Assembly: GCA_022651385.1 (NCBI GenBank)
Contig: JALCQR010000015.1
Span: 1-38,916 of the forward strand
DNA length: 38,916 nucleotides
Source: Clostridia bacterium
GTDB lineage: Bacteria; Bacillota; Clostridia; Lachnospirales; Anaerotignaceae
Direction of reading: 5' to 3'
The number at the start of each line of letters is the position of its first letter. Position 1 is the stretch's first letter. Shown piece after piece: positions 7,715 to 15,854 of the stretch. The notes beneath the pieces were generated by a model that was not told the DNA's origin, did no database searches, and saw only the letters and a program-made list of their open reading frames with translations. Both the position numbers and the translations under genes were made by a program.

Positions 7715-7933
7715 TTAATCGTTTTTCTCAATCGTGATTACACAATCTGGACACATTCTTGCACAGCTTTGGCATCCGATACATGATTCAATATCTGTCA
7801 TCGTAGCCGGTGTGTAGCCCGAATCATTTGTGACTTCCATATTGAGCTTAATCAGATTCTTCGGGCAGGCTGTTACGCATAAGCCGCAAGCTTTGCATAA
7901 CGCCTCGTTGAAAGTAACATTAAACTTTGCCAT
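7715..7933 (-). CDS. 2-oxoacid:ferredoxin oxidoreductase, delta subunit (2x[4Fe-4S] ferredoxin)
   Basis: A 72-residue ferredoxin-like subunit with two full CxxCxxCxxxC(P) clusters, CKACGLCVTACPK and CIGCQSCARMCPD, which carry electrons from the active site to free ferredoxin. The ATG at 7933 follows GGGAGGTG by eight bases; the reading frame upstream of it is not needed. It lies between the ATPase gene and the alpha subunit in the operon. Confidence 0.92.
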   Translation of the reverse strand: MAKFNVTFNEALCKACGLCVTACPKNLIKLNMEVTNDSGYTPATMTDIESCIGCQSCARMCPDCVITIEKND

Positions 7934-7959
7934 TAAAAAAAGCACCTCCCTGATTATTC

Positions 7960-8646
7960 TTACATCCAAGATTCACGCATATAGTACTTTAATGGTATAA
8001 CATCACCTGAAAGCTGTTTCTTAATATCAGGTGTCATATCCTCTACAACTTCTTCCACATAAGTGGTATATTTTATAGGGACATTGGTTTTTAGGCTTAC
8101 TTCTCTTAAAATCTTATCGCCATAAAGCAATGTTTCTGCCTTGGTTTCTCTGACAAGATTTGTGTTGTTTACAAAGCCTGTAACCTTGAGTCCCGAAGTG
8201 TATTCAATACTTGATTTTTGTTCAATAATATGTGGCACATCACAAGTATCCGGGCGAAAAACATTGACAACCATAAATAAGTCCGTCTCCTCCGGATTAA
8301 CATACTCTACAAATTTTTTAAGCACGACTGTCCCTACGTCATTTCCTCCCAAATCAATTACATATTCGTAGTTTTTGTCTATAAACGGAATCCTCATTTC
8401 CGCAGGTATGGCAGGAACATCGGCATATTCATTTATAGATGAACCGATAAGTTCTATACCCATTTTTTTAAGTTCTTCTTTTTTTTCTCTTGACCTAAAG
8501 TACACGTTTACTATATCCATGTCGGAAATTGCAACGTTTTTGTCGGTAAGTTTTCTAAGCTCAGCCACATAATTCAAAGCAAACTCAGTTTTGCCGCTTC
8601 CATAATGGCCACAAATTATCCTCACTCTTTTGTCATCCAAATACAT
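7960..8646 (-). CDS. P-loop ATPase of unknown function, first gene of the oxidoreductase operon
   Basis: A 228-residue cytoplasmic protein with an N-terminal Walker A motif, ICGHYGSGKTEFALNYV (about 10-26), a switch-like DMDIVNVYFRSRE and a Walker B/DxxG-like VIDLGGNDVG. The arrangement recalls the SIMIBI (MinD/CooC/CobB-like) class of ATPases, some of which insert metals or mature metalloenzymes, but no lysine-rich deviant P-loop is present. The start at 8646 follows GGGAGG by eight bases. It ends 26 bp before the ferredoxin subunit, so it is cotranscribed with the oxidoreductase. A maturation, cluster-loading or regulatory role for that enzyme is an inference from context; I do not know a characterised homologue. 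Confidence 0.7.
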   Translation of the reverse strand: MYLDDKRVRIICGHYGSGKTEFALNYVAELRKLTDKNVAISDMDIVNVYFRSREKKEELKKMGIELIGSSINEYADVPAIPAEMRIPFIDKNYEYVIDLGGNDVGTVVLKKFVEYVNPEETDLFMVVNVFRPDTCDVPHIIEQKSSIEYTSGLKVTGFVNNTNLVRETKAETLLYGDKILREVSLKTNVPIKYTTYVEEVVEDMTPDIKKQLSGDVIPLKYYMRESWM

Positions 8647-8716
8647 AGTTGTTGCCTCCCAACGAAACAAACATAATAACTCACTTAAACATATGATTTA
8701 TACTAAGCATGATTTC

Positions 8717-8744
8717 ATTATACACCAAAAAACATTTCTTTCAA
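8717..8744 (-). promoter_or_regulatory. Promoter of the ATPase-oxidoreductase operon
   Basis: TTGAAA, 16-bp spacer, perfect TATAAT on the minus strand, giving a leader of about 60 bases before the ATPase ATG at 8646. Confidence 0.75.
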
Positions 8745-9082
8745 TACCATTATTGTATTTTTTCAAACACAAATCATGTGTACCGCAAAAAATACAATCA
8801 TAATTTAGTATTTATATATTAAACTCGAAAAAAATATGTACATTTTTTATATTACAGTAGATTTTTACAGAAAATTAGTATGTATAATCAACAAATGATA
8901 TGATTTTTAGAATTGATAGTATCTTCCATATTTTATGGTGCTTTCTGATATGCAGAACAAAATTTAAAATTTATTTCATTATAATAAGCATATATAACTG
9001 TGCTTTTATTCATGCACTGAACAAACACATATGTAATTAAGAAATAATTTAAGCAAATTATATGCTTATATTAACATATAAA

Positions 9083-9118
9083 TAAAAAAGCAGACACAGC
9101 GTTTCGGCCATGTCTACT
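9083..9118 (-). terminator. Terminator of glnN
   Basis: On the minus strand an 11-bp stem with a few G-U pairs (AGTAGACATGG / CTGTGTCTGCT) and an 8-base loop is followed by TTTTTTATTT, 44 bp past the glnN stop. Confidence 0.85.
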
Positions 9119-9161
9119 TATTAGTATTACAGATTCATTGTATAAGAACTGTTTTATTTTA

Positions 9162-11264
9162 TTAAACGTTGAAAAGAATGTCACCATATGTTGGGAATGG
9201 CCAATATTCTTCATCAACAAGCATTTCAAGATCGTCGGCAGCTTTTCTTGCTTTATTCATAGCAACAAATACATTATTCTTAAATGCATTAGCTTTATCC
9301 TTCAAATCATCAATAGTTTCAGCATTATCAAGAGAAGATTTAATCTCCTTAAATCCATCATTAAGAGCATTGTTTTCCTTAGTAATGCTGTTAAGAAGTT
9401 CTGTTTCAACTGATGCGTCGGCGCCTACGGCATTAAGTGAAGCAATTGCGTCAGCAAGACTCTTTGCATAAGCAATAACAGCTGGTTTAATCTGTTTTGC
9501 AATCATGTCAAGCATTGTTTTTGCTTCAATAGTAAGCTTATTTATATAATCCTCGTATTTGATTTCTGCTCTTGACTCAACTTCTGCCTTTGTAAGAACA
9601 CCATGTTCAGAAAACATCTTAACTGTCTTTGGCATTGTGTAATAAGGGATAGCGTCAACCATTGATTTAAGGTTTGGAAGGCCTCTCTTTTCAGCTTCGG
9701 CAATCCATTCATCTGAATAACCGTTGCCGTTAAATATTACTTTCTTATGTTCTTTAACTGTCTTCTGCATAAGAGCTGCAAGAGCCGAATCAAAGTCATC
9801 TGCACCTTCAAGCTCATCCGCAAAATCTTTAAGTGCATCTGCAACTATTGTGTTAAGTACAAAGTTAGGTCCTGCAATTGAAGCTGATGAAGGAACCATT
9901 CTAAACTCAAATTTGTTGCCTGTAAAAGCAAAAGGTGATGTTCTGTTTCTGTCTGTAGCGTCTTTTTTGATTCTTGGAAGAGTGTTTACACCAATTGACA
10001 TGTTCTCGCCCTTTTTGCTGTTTGTAAGGTTTCCTGCTTCAATCTGTTTAAGAATATCTTCAAGCTGTTCACCAAGAAAAACAGATACAATTGCAGGAGG
10101 TGCTTCCTGAGCGCCGAGTCTGTGTTCATTGCCCGGGTTAGAAGCTGAAAGTCTTAAAAGAGGAGCATATTCGTCAACTGCCTTAATTACTGCTAAAAGG
10201 AAAGTAAGGAACAATTTATTCTTATGCGGCTCTTTTCCAGGGTCGAGAAGGTTTTGGCCGCCATCTGTCGCGATTGACCAGTTGTTATGCTTTCCTGAAC
10301 CATTAACGCCGGCAAATGGTTTTTCATGAAGGAGACATACAAGACCATGTCTTGGAGCAAGCTTTTTCATATATTCCATAATAAGCTGGTTGTGGTCGGT
10401 TGCAACATTTGTGTCATCATAAATAGGGGCAAGCTCATGCTGTGACGGAGCAACTTCGTTATGCTCTGTTTTTGCTGAAATACCAAGTTTCCAACACTCT
10501 ATATCAAGATCATGCATGAAACATGCGATTTTTTCTTTAATTGTACCAAAATAATGGTCATCAAGCTGCTGGCCTTTTGGAGGGACTGCTCCGAAAAGCG
10601 TTCTGCCTGTGAAAATAAGGTCTTTTCTCTGGTCGTATAAATCCTTGTCGATAAGGAAATATTCCTGCTCAGGTCCGACAGAAGTTGTAACCTTTTTTGT
10701 TTCCGTATCACCGAAAAGTCTTAATATTCTTAAAGCCTGAGTATTGATTGCCTGCATAGAACGAAGGAGAGGTGTTTTCTTGTCGAGAGCTTCGCCAGTA
10801 TATGAGCAGAAAGCTGTCGGAATGCAAAGTGTAACTCCGGAAGCATCTTCTTTAAGAAATGCAGGTGATGTGCAGTCCCAAACAGAATAACCTCTTGCTT
10901 CAAATGTACCTCTGAGTCCGCCGGATGGAAATGAAGATGCATCAGGCTCACCTTTAATAAGTTCTTTGCCTGAAAATTCCATTATTGCTTTGCCGTCTTT
11001 AGTAGGTGAAATAAAAGCGTCATGCTTTTCAGCTGTTATTCCGGTCATTGGCTGGAACCAATGTGTATAATGAGTTGCTCCTCTCTCAATTGCCCAATCC
11101 TTCATGGCATTTGCAATAACTTCTGCTACTTCAGGTTTGAGTTCATCACCGTTTTGAATTGTATCTTTGAACTCTTTGTAAATCTTTTTTGGAAGCCTTT
11201 CGCGCATTACAGCATCGTTAAATACATTCATGCCGTAAATCTCAGGTATTGATATCTTTTCCAT
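9162..11264 (-). CDS. glnN: Glutamine synthetase, type III
   Basis: Makes glutamine from glutamate, ammonia and ATP. At 700 residues it is the large GSIII type found in Bacteroides and many Clostridia, not the 440-470-residue GSI. Active-site stretches are intact: [20 protein letters not shown] (metal and glutamate binding), [27 protein letters not shown] and [20 protein letters not shown]. The [11 protein letters not shown] start at 11264 is preceded by AGAAAGGG about ten bases upstream; the frame is open nine codons further. It is monocistronic, with its own promoter, a leader containing a hairpin with a T-rich tail, and a strong terminator. Nitrogen control through the leader is plausible but unproven. 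Confidence 0.95.
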   Translation of the reverse strand: MEKISIPEIYGMNVFNDAVMRERLPKKIYKEFKDTIQNGDELKPEVAEVIANAMKDWAIERGATHYTHWFQPMTGITAEKHDAFISPTKDGKAIMEFSGKELIKGEPDASSFPSGGLRGTFEARGYSVWDCTSPAFLKEDASGVTLCIPTAFCSYTGEALDKKTPLLRSMQAINTQALRILRLFGDTETKKVTTSVGPEQEYFLIDKDLYDQRKDLIFTGRTLFGAVPPKGQQLDDHYFGTIKEKIACFMHDLDIECWKLGISAKTEHNEVAPSQHELAPIYDDTNVATDHNQLIMEYMKKLAPRHGLVCLLHEKPFAGVNGSGKHNNWSIATDGGQNLLDPGKEPHKNKLFLTFLLAVIKAVDEYAPLLRLSASNPGNEHRLGAQEAPPAIVSVFLGEQLEDILKQIEAGNLTNSKKGENMSIGVNTLPRIKKDATDRNRTSPFAFTGNKFEFRMVPSSASIAGPNFVLNTIVADALKDFADELEGADDFDSALAALMQKTVKEHKKVIFNGNGYSDEWIAEAEKRGLPNLKSMVDAIPYYTMPKTVKMFSEHGVLTKAEVESRAEIKYEDYINKLTIEAKTMLDMIAKQIKPAVIAYAKSLADAIASLNAVGADASVETELLNSITKENNALNDGFKEIKSSLDNAETIDDLKDKANAFKNNVFVAMNKARKAADDLEMLVDEEYWPFPTYGDILFNV

Positions 11265-11320
11265 ATTTTCACAACCCTTTCTATATATCATATTTTATAT
11301 ATATCTTGTTTCACGACTAT

Positions 11321-11363
11321 AAAAATATATAAGGCGCCCCCATCAATAAATGAGAACGCCCTT
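11321..11363 (-). promoter_or_regulatory. Hairpin with T-rich tail in the glnN leader, candidate attenuator
   Basis: The minus-strand RNA folds from AAGGGCGTTCTCA to TGGGGGCGCCTT with one bulge and several G-U pairs, then runs into ATATATTTTTATAG. It lies after the predicted glnN promoter and about 60 bases before the start codon, so it could terminate or regulate glnN transcription. It could instead be the terminator of the dehydrogenase gene upstream, which has no other one. Confidence 0.5.
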
Positions 11364-11393
11364 GTTCAAGTCATGATTTACTTTACTTATCTA

Positions 11394-11422
11394 TTGATAC
11401 CATGTTTTTAGAAAAAAATCAA
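11394..11422 (-). promoter_or_regulatory. Candidate promoter of glnN
   Basis: TTGATT, 17-bp spacer, TATCAA on the minus strand. The -10 box matches four of six positions. It would give a leader of about 120 bases containing the hairpin. Confidence 0.45.
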
Positions 11423-11473
11423 GTATTATTTTATGTTTTTTTATTTTTTTTACATGACTTACGTAATCATACC

Positions 11474-12406
11474 TTATATTAGATTATGAAGCGGGCTGCC
11501 GTCTCTGAACGATTTTAGATTGCCTGCTATCATTTTGGCCATTCTTTCGTTGTTAGCCTCAGAATTAAAACTGTTGTGCGGAGAGTACCAGAAATTCTCA
11601 AGCTTCCATAAAGGACTTTTTGGATTGAGAGGTTCTTTTTCGAAAACATCTACCGCAGCTCCGAAAAGATTTCCGGAAGATAGCGACTCATAAAGAGCCG
11701 TTTCGTCAAGCAATGCACCCCTTCCTACGTTTATTAAAACAGCCCCTGACTTGATTTTATTAAACATGTCTCTGTCAAAAAGATGATATGTATTTTTTTC
11801 AAGAGGAACACATAATACAATAATATCAAAATCACCTATTTTAAATTCGAGGTTTTCAATAGGAAAACAACTTTTAAAGTTTTCTTTTTGCCTGCCTGTT
11901 TTGCTAAATCCGATACACTCTACTCCGAATGCGGAAAGCCTTTTTGCCGTTTCTTTTCCAATTCCGCCTGTACCAATAATTGCGGCACTGCGGCCATAAA
12001 GTTCATATAGGTCAAATCTTTTTTCCCAAGCATGTCTCCTTTGCTCATCTTCAAATGTTCTTACGCGCTTATACATTTCAAGTATACGCATAGTCACAAA
12101 TTCTGATATGGGAATGTCAAAAATACCTCTGGCGTTTGTGTATAGTATTCCTCTTTTTTTAAGCTCGTCAATAGGCTGAACATCTGTTCCGACCATTGAT
12201 GTGCATACAAGTTTTAAATTTCTGAAACCGTTTAAATCATTGTGCCTTAGCATGTCAAGCTGTACAAGTACGTCACATCCAAGCTCATCATAATTAAGCG
12301 GAACTTTTTCATTTTCATGATAAAAAACGCGATATCCAAGCTTTTCCGCTTCGTCACGTATAATGGAGCTTCCTTTTATTTTTTTTGAAACTACAACGGT
12401 AAGCAA
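11474..12406 (-). CDS. NAD-dependent D-2-hydroxyacid dehydrogenase family protein
   Basis: A 310-residue oxidoreductase of the D-isomer-specific family that interconverts 2-oxoacids and D-2-hydroxyacids. The Rossmann motif AAIIGTGGIGKETAKRL is central. The catalytic Arg is in INVGRGALLDE, the Glu in DVFEKEPLNP and the His in WYSPHNSFNS, so it should be active. The substrate cannot be told; phosphoglycerate, hydroxypyruvate or lactate-type activities are all possible. Start is TTG at 12406 with AAAGGA ten bases upstream; a stop codon lies only three codons further up, so no earlier start exists. It has an extended -10 promoter and appears monocistronic. Confidence 0.85.
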   Translation of the reverse strand: MLTVVVSKKIKGSSIIRDEAEKLGYRVFYHENEKVPLNYDELGCDVLVQLDMLRHNDLNGFRNLKLVCTSMVGTDVQPIDELKKRGILYTNARGIFDIPISEFVTMRILEMYKRVRTFEDEQRRHAWEKRFDLYELYGRSAAIIGTGGIGKETAKRLSAFGVECIGFSKTGRQKENFKSCFPIENLEFKIGDFDIIVLCVPLEKNTYHLFDRDMFNKIKSGAVLINVGRGALLDETALYESLSSGNLFGAAVDVFEKEPLNPKSPLWKLENFWYSPHNSFNSEANNERMAKMIAGNLKSFRDGSPLHNLI

Positions 12407-12439
12407 AACAACTCAATCCTTTCCAAAATATAAACATAA

Positions 12440-12448
12440 ATTATATCA
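12440..12448 (-). promoter_or_regulatory. Extended -10 promoter of the D-2-hydroxyacid dehydrogenase gene
   Basis: TGATATAAT on the minus strand is a TGnTATAAT extended -10 element; no good -35 box is visible. The leader would be about 27 bases. Confidence 0.5.
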
Positions 12449-12498
12449 TAACTTTCTAAAACCCTTGTATACTATAATTTTACTTATCTTTTTATATA

Positions 12499-13731
12499 TT
12501 AAACTCTTTTTCTAAGCATGTCATACTTGCACACAGGTTTATCAAACTTTATTTTAATTATCTGCTTTGGATGAGGAGCTGAATCAATACTTATTCCGTT
12601 TTCATTCCACATTTTTTCTACTTTCATTTTCCAGCTTTCGCCCTTTGCCGGCATAACCTCTATTTCATCGCCGACTTCAAACTTATTTCTCTGCATAACT
12701 GTGGCAATTTTGTCTCTCTCATCGTAATCTTCAACCATGCCTATGAAATCATAATTTCTAATGTATGAATTATTTGTATAAACTTGGTCATTGCCCGTCG
12801 GTTTTCCAAAATAAAATCCCGTTGTAAAATTTCTGTGACTTGACTTTGAAACTTCTTTCATATAATAGTCTTTCATGCTCTCATATTTCTGCGGATTATT
12901 TATACAGTCGTCTATTGCCTGTCTGTATGCCTTTACTACTGAGCCTACATAAAAAGAGGTTTTCATACGTCCCTCTATCTTAAAGCTTTGTATTCCAGCG
13001 TCTATAAGCTCCGGTATATAATCTATCATGCAAAGGTCCTTAGAGTTAAATATATATGTGCCCCTATCATTTTCAATTACCGGCATATATTCCCCAGGAC
13101 GCGTCTCTTCCGTAAGATAATATTTCCACCTGCACGGGTGAGCACATTCTCCGTGATTTGAGTCTCTGCCAGTCAAATAATTGCTTAGCAAGCATCTGCC
13201 GGAATATGAAATACACATAGCACCGTGTACGAAAGCTTCAATATCCATATCGGAAGGTATATTTTTTCTGATTTCCTTAATTTCGGCAAGCGAAAGCTCT
13301 CTTGCTGCCACAATTCTTCTTGCTCCAAGCTTGTACCACATATTTGCACTTTTATAGTTTGTGTTGTTTGCCTGAGTGGAAACATGTATTTCCATATCAG
13401 GTACAGCTTCTTTGGCCACAGAAAAAACACCCAAGTCGGAAATTAGCAAGGCATCGGCTCCAAATTCCTGAACTTTTTTAAAATACTCCGCCATTCCCTC
13501 AAAATCATTATTATGAGCATAAATATTTGCCGTTACGTAAACCTTTGCTCCGTGTGAGTGGGCAAATTCTATGCCTTCTTTCATTGTTTCATCATCAAAG
13601 TTTTTTGCTTTTGCACGAAGGCCGTAAGCCTCCCCGCCTATATAAACAGCGTCAGCGCCATATAATACGGCAATCTTTAATTTTTCAATATCACCCGCCG
13701 GCGCCAGCAATTCTATTCTTTTGTCAATCAT
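12499..13731 (-). CDS. trhP: Peptidase U32 family tRNA uridine 5-hydroxylation protein (TrhP-like)
   Basis: TrhP-type U32 proteins hydroxylate uridine 34 of certain tRNAs using prephenate, giving 5-hydroxyuridine. The 410-residue protein shows the family landmarks: ELLAPAGDIEKLKIA near the N-terminus, GADAVYIGG, the Cys-rich segment MCISYSGRCLLSNYLTGRD followed by HGECAHPCRWKYYL (probable cluster-binding cysteines), and SFKIEGRMK. In Bacillus two such genes (yrrN, yrrO) follow yrrM; here only one, resembling yrrO, is present. It overlaps the upstream trmR by a few bases, and the second start codon (ATG 13731) has GGGAG nine bases away, so the first (GTG 13734) is less likely. It is the last gene of the mltG-trmR-trhP operon. 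Confidence 0.85.
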   Translation of the reverse strand: MIDKRIELLAPAGDIEKLKIAVLYGADAVYIGGEAYGLRAKAKNFDDETMKEGIEFAHSHGAKVYVTANIYAHNNDFEGMAEYFKKVQEFGADALLISDLGVFSVAKEAVPDMEIHVSTQANNTNYKSANMWYKLGARRIVAARELSLAEIKEIRKNIPSDMDIEAFVHGAMCISYSGRCLLSNYLTGRDSNHGECAHPCRWKYYLTEETRPGEYMPVIENDRGTYIFNSKDLCMIDYIPELIDAGIQSFKIEGRMKTSFYVGSVVKAYRQAIDDCINNPQKYESMKDYYMKEVSKSSHRNFTTGFYFGKPTGNDQVYTNNSYIRNYDFIGMVEDYDERDKIATVMQRNKFEVGDEIEVMPAKGESWKMKVEKMWNENGISIDSAPHPKQIIKIKFDKPVCKYDMLRKRV

Positions 13732-14410
13732 CACTGAATTCTCCCTCTGTAGGTATATACTCTTTAGTTTTGCAGCTTAAAACAACTCCGTCACCTATAG
13801 GAATTATAGATGATTCAAGACAGTCGAGATGGGATATATCCCAAAGAAAATTACGCATTCTTTTGTGTATTGTGCGCTGCCTTCTCGGAAGTTCAAATCT
13901 TGATTTTGCTATTGTACCTGCCTGAAGCACATCGTCGGCAATAAGTATTCCCCCTATAGGTAGAAGTCTTAAAATATGCGGCAAAAACTGAATATACTGT
14001 CCTTTGGCGGCGTCAAGAAACACAACATCATATGGTCCCGTAAGCTTTGGAAGCACATTCGCCGCGTCATCTTCAATTAAATTTATAGTATCTTCAAGAT
14101 GCATTCTTTTTATATTCACTCTTGCGTCATTAAGCATAACTTCATATCTGTCAATTGTTGTTATGTGTCCTCCCGGCTTAATATAGCGCGACATAAGTCC
14201 GGCCGAAAAAGCAACCGCCGTGCCTATTTCCAGTATTTCTTTTGGTCTTTTTATTGAAAGTACCGTACTCAAAAATCTTGCAACCTCGTGAGGCACAATA
14301 GGAATTTGTTTTTCTTCCGCTTCAGTTTGTATGTCGCCCAAAATACCGTCATATTTAGGCTGAATCAGTCTTAAATATTTGCTTAAGTAATCATCTGTTA
14401 CATAGTTCAT
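13724..14410 (-). CDS. trmR: tRNA 5-hydroxyuridine methyltransferase TrmR (O-methyltransferase family)
   Basis: TrmR (Bacillus YrrM) methylates the 5-hydroxyuridine made by TrhP to 5-methoxyuridine at tRNA position 34. The protein belongs to the class I SAM-dependent O-methyltransferases: EILEIGTAVAFSAGLMSRYI (motif I), ITTIDRYEVM (acidic residue after beta-2), YDVVFLDAAKGQY and ILIADDVLQAG (metal-binding DD). The ATG at 14410 is used because GGAGAG lies five bases before it, giving 228 residues; the frame runs further up into mltG. Location between mltG and trhP matches yrrL-yrrM-yrrN-yrrO in Bacillus, which strongly supports the assignment over a generic catechol-type methyltransferase. Confidence 0.85.
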   Translation of the reverse strand: MNYVTDDYLSKYLRLIQPKYDGILGDIQTEAEEKQIPIVPHEVARFLSTVLSIKRPKEILEIGTAVAFSAGLMSRYIKPGGHITTIDRYEVMLNDARVNIKRMHLEDTINLIEDDAANVLPKLTGPYDVVFLDAAKGQYIQFLPHILRLLPIGGILIADDVLQAGTIAKSRFELPRRQRTIHKRMRNFLWDISHLDCLESSIIPIGDGVVLSCKTKEYIPTEGEFSDD

Positions 14411-14426
14411 ATAATCTCTCCAAACT

Positions 14427-15563
14427 TTAATCTGCCGACTTTTTATACGTGTCCTTTGCAGCAAGAAAATCATCATAGCTTGAGGTAAAAACATGTTCTC
14501 CGCTGCCCTTTTTCTTCAATACGTAGTAAATATAGTCATTATTGTCGGGATTTACGGCTGCCTTCAGTGATGCCTCACCGGGACAGCATATAGGTCCCGG
14601 AGGAAGCCCGGTATTTTTATAGGTATTGTATGGAGAATCCACATCAAGGTCATTATATGTCACTTCTTCATTTCTGCTTTGCAGAGCGTATTGAACTGTG
14701 GAGTCTATTTGAAGTTTCATGCCTTTTGAAAGCCTGTTATAAATTACTTCGGCAGCAATTGGACGCTCAGAATCCACTTGTATCTCAGATTCAACTATAG
14801 ACGCAATAGTTACAAGCTCATCGGATGTATATTTGCTTTTAGCATTTTCAAGTATATTAGAATATTCAATATTAAATCTGTCAAGAAAAGTTTCTATTAC
14901 TTTATGTGCATCCATATCTTTATTAAACTCATATGTTGCAGGAAAAAGGTAACCCTCAAGACGGTAGCTCCTGTCATTTCCTACATCTTTTAGAAAATCG
15001 TAGTCAAATGTACCGTTATTCATTTCATTTATAAAGCTGTCTGCACTTACTATGCCTTTCTCCTCAAGCAGCTCAGCTATTTGTTTGGCGGTATAGCCTT
15101 CCGGAACAGTTACCTTTATAACACCGTTTTGTGCTTCATCACTTGTAAGTATGTCCATTATTTCATCATTTTTCATGCCTTCGGCAAGATTGTATGTTCC
15201 TTTAACATATTCGCCGTCATATCTTTTATATCTGCTTTGAAAGCGAAAAAACAGAGTGCTTTTAATAAGTCCGTTCTTTTTAAGTATTTCAGCAATATCT
15301 TTAGTGGAAGAATCCTCAGGTATTGTTACTGTTACCTCATTGCCGTATTTTTCTTTTTTGTCTAAATTTTGAGTGTAATTTTTAGCGTTGTTAAATGCAA
15401 ATTTGTATGATTCTACAGCAACAAAGCATATAAATAAAAACACCAAAACAGAAAAAAGTGTTAGTTTAACACCTTTTTGCTTTCTTCGTTTTCTTCTTTT
15501 ATGCACGTTTTTAATATGCACTTTTTTCACCAACTTTTCTAAATATTTGTTCCTATTATACAA
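14427..15563 (-). CDS. mltG: Endolytic murein transglycosylase MltG (YceG-like)
   Basis: MltG cleaves nascent glycan strands at the outer face of the membrane and helps set their length. The protein has a very basic cytoplasmic N-terminus (about 1-32), one membrane helix (about 33-52), a LysM-like region (VTVTIPEDSSTKDIAEILKK) and the catalytic YceG domain with YRLEGYLFPATY, IASIVESEIQ (catalytic Glu), LQIDSTVQYAL and NTGLPPGPI. The TTG at 15563 is the longest start but has no ribosome-binding site, and a perfect TATAAT lies in the codons just after it, so the true start is probably downstream, for example GTG at 15530. It heads the operon with trmR 16 bp downstream. Confidence 0.9.
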   Translation of the reverse strand: MYNRNKYLEKLVKKVHIKNVHKRRKRRKQKGVKLTLFSVLVFLFICFVAVESYKFAFNNAKNYTQNLDKKEKYGNEVTVTIPEDSSTKDIAEILKKNGLIKSTLFFRFQSRYKRYDGEYVKGTYNLAEGMKNDEIMDILTSDEAQNGVIKVTVPEGYTAKQIAELLEEKGIVSADSFINEMNNGTFDYDFLKDVGNDRSYRLEGYLFPATYEFNKDMDAHKVIETFLDRFNIEYSNILENAKSKYTSDELVTIASIVESEIQVDSERPIAAEVIYNRLSKGMKLQIDSTVQYALQSRNEEVTYNDLDVDSPYNTYKNTGLPPGPICCPGEASLKAAVNPDNNDYIYYVLKKKGSGEHVFTSSYDDFLAAKDTYKKSAD

Positions 15564-15583
15564 TTTAATCTATTGATATACAA
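15555..15583 (-). promoter_or_regulatory. Promoter of the mltG-trmR-trhP operon
   Basis: TTGTAT, 17-bp spacer, perfect TATAAT on the minus strand. The -10 box overlaps the first codons of the longest mltG reading frame, which argues for a start further inside. Confidence 0.6.
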
Positions 15584-15786
15584 GATATTAATTATTTAAG
15601 AGTTTATGACATTTTGCCTGCTTTCATAAAACAGCAAACATAAATCAGAAAATATTAATAAAATAATAATATTTGTTCACAAAATCATCACCTTAATAAC
15701 ATGTTTTTTTCACGTTTTGTAATTATCATGTGTCTTGTAGTTGAATATCACTAACCCCTAAGATATTCATAATACATCCTTCCTCA

Positions 15787-15833
15787 CGGCATATTTAATA
15801 TGCCGAAAAGCGTACCAACCCCGGTACGCTTTT
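15787..15833 (-). terminator. Two adjacent hairpins ending the M23 peptidase gene
   Basis: The nearer hairpin (15806-15833) is a perfect 11-bp inverted repeat, AAAAGCGTACC / GGTACGCTTTT, with a 6-base loop; the T run makes it a terminator in either direction. The second (15787-15805) is CGGCATAT / ATATGCCG with a 3-base loop and no T tail. The rest of this 290-bp gap, 15584-15786, shows nothing else recognisable. Confidence 0.8.
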
Positions 15834-15854
15834 TCAGTATAAAAAAAGCGGCTT

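Larger units (their letters stand above)
8647..9161. other. Long intergenic region between glnN and the oxidoreductase operon
   Basis: No gene found in 515 bp. It holds the oxidoreductase promoter at the left and the glnN terminator at the right. In between the DNA is very AT-rich. The one notable structure is a perfect 11-bp inverted repeat, ATAAGCATATA at 8984-8994 and its complement at 9059-9069; with such base composition it may be chance. Confidence 0.6.

Noticed and set aside
8745-9080. Small RNA gene in the glnN-oxidoreductase gap
   Set aside because: Only one AT-rich 11-bp inverted repeat is visible; no promoter-terminator pair bounds a transcript.
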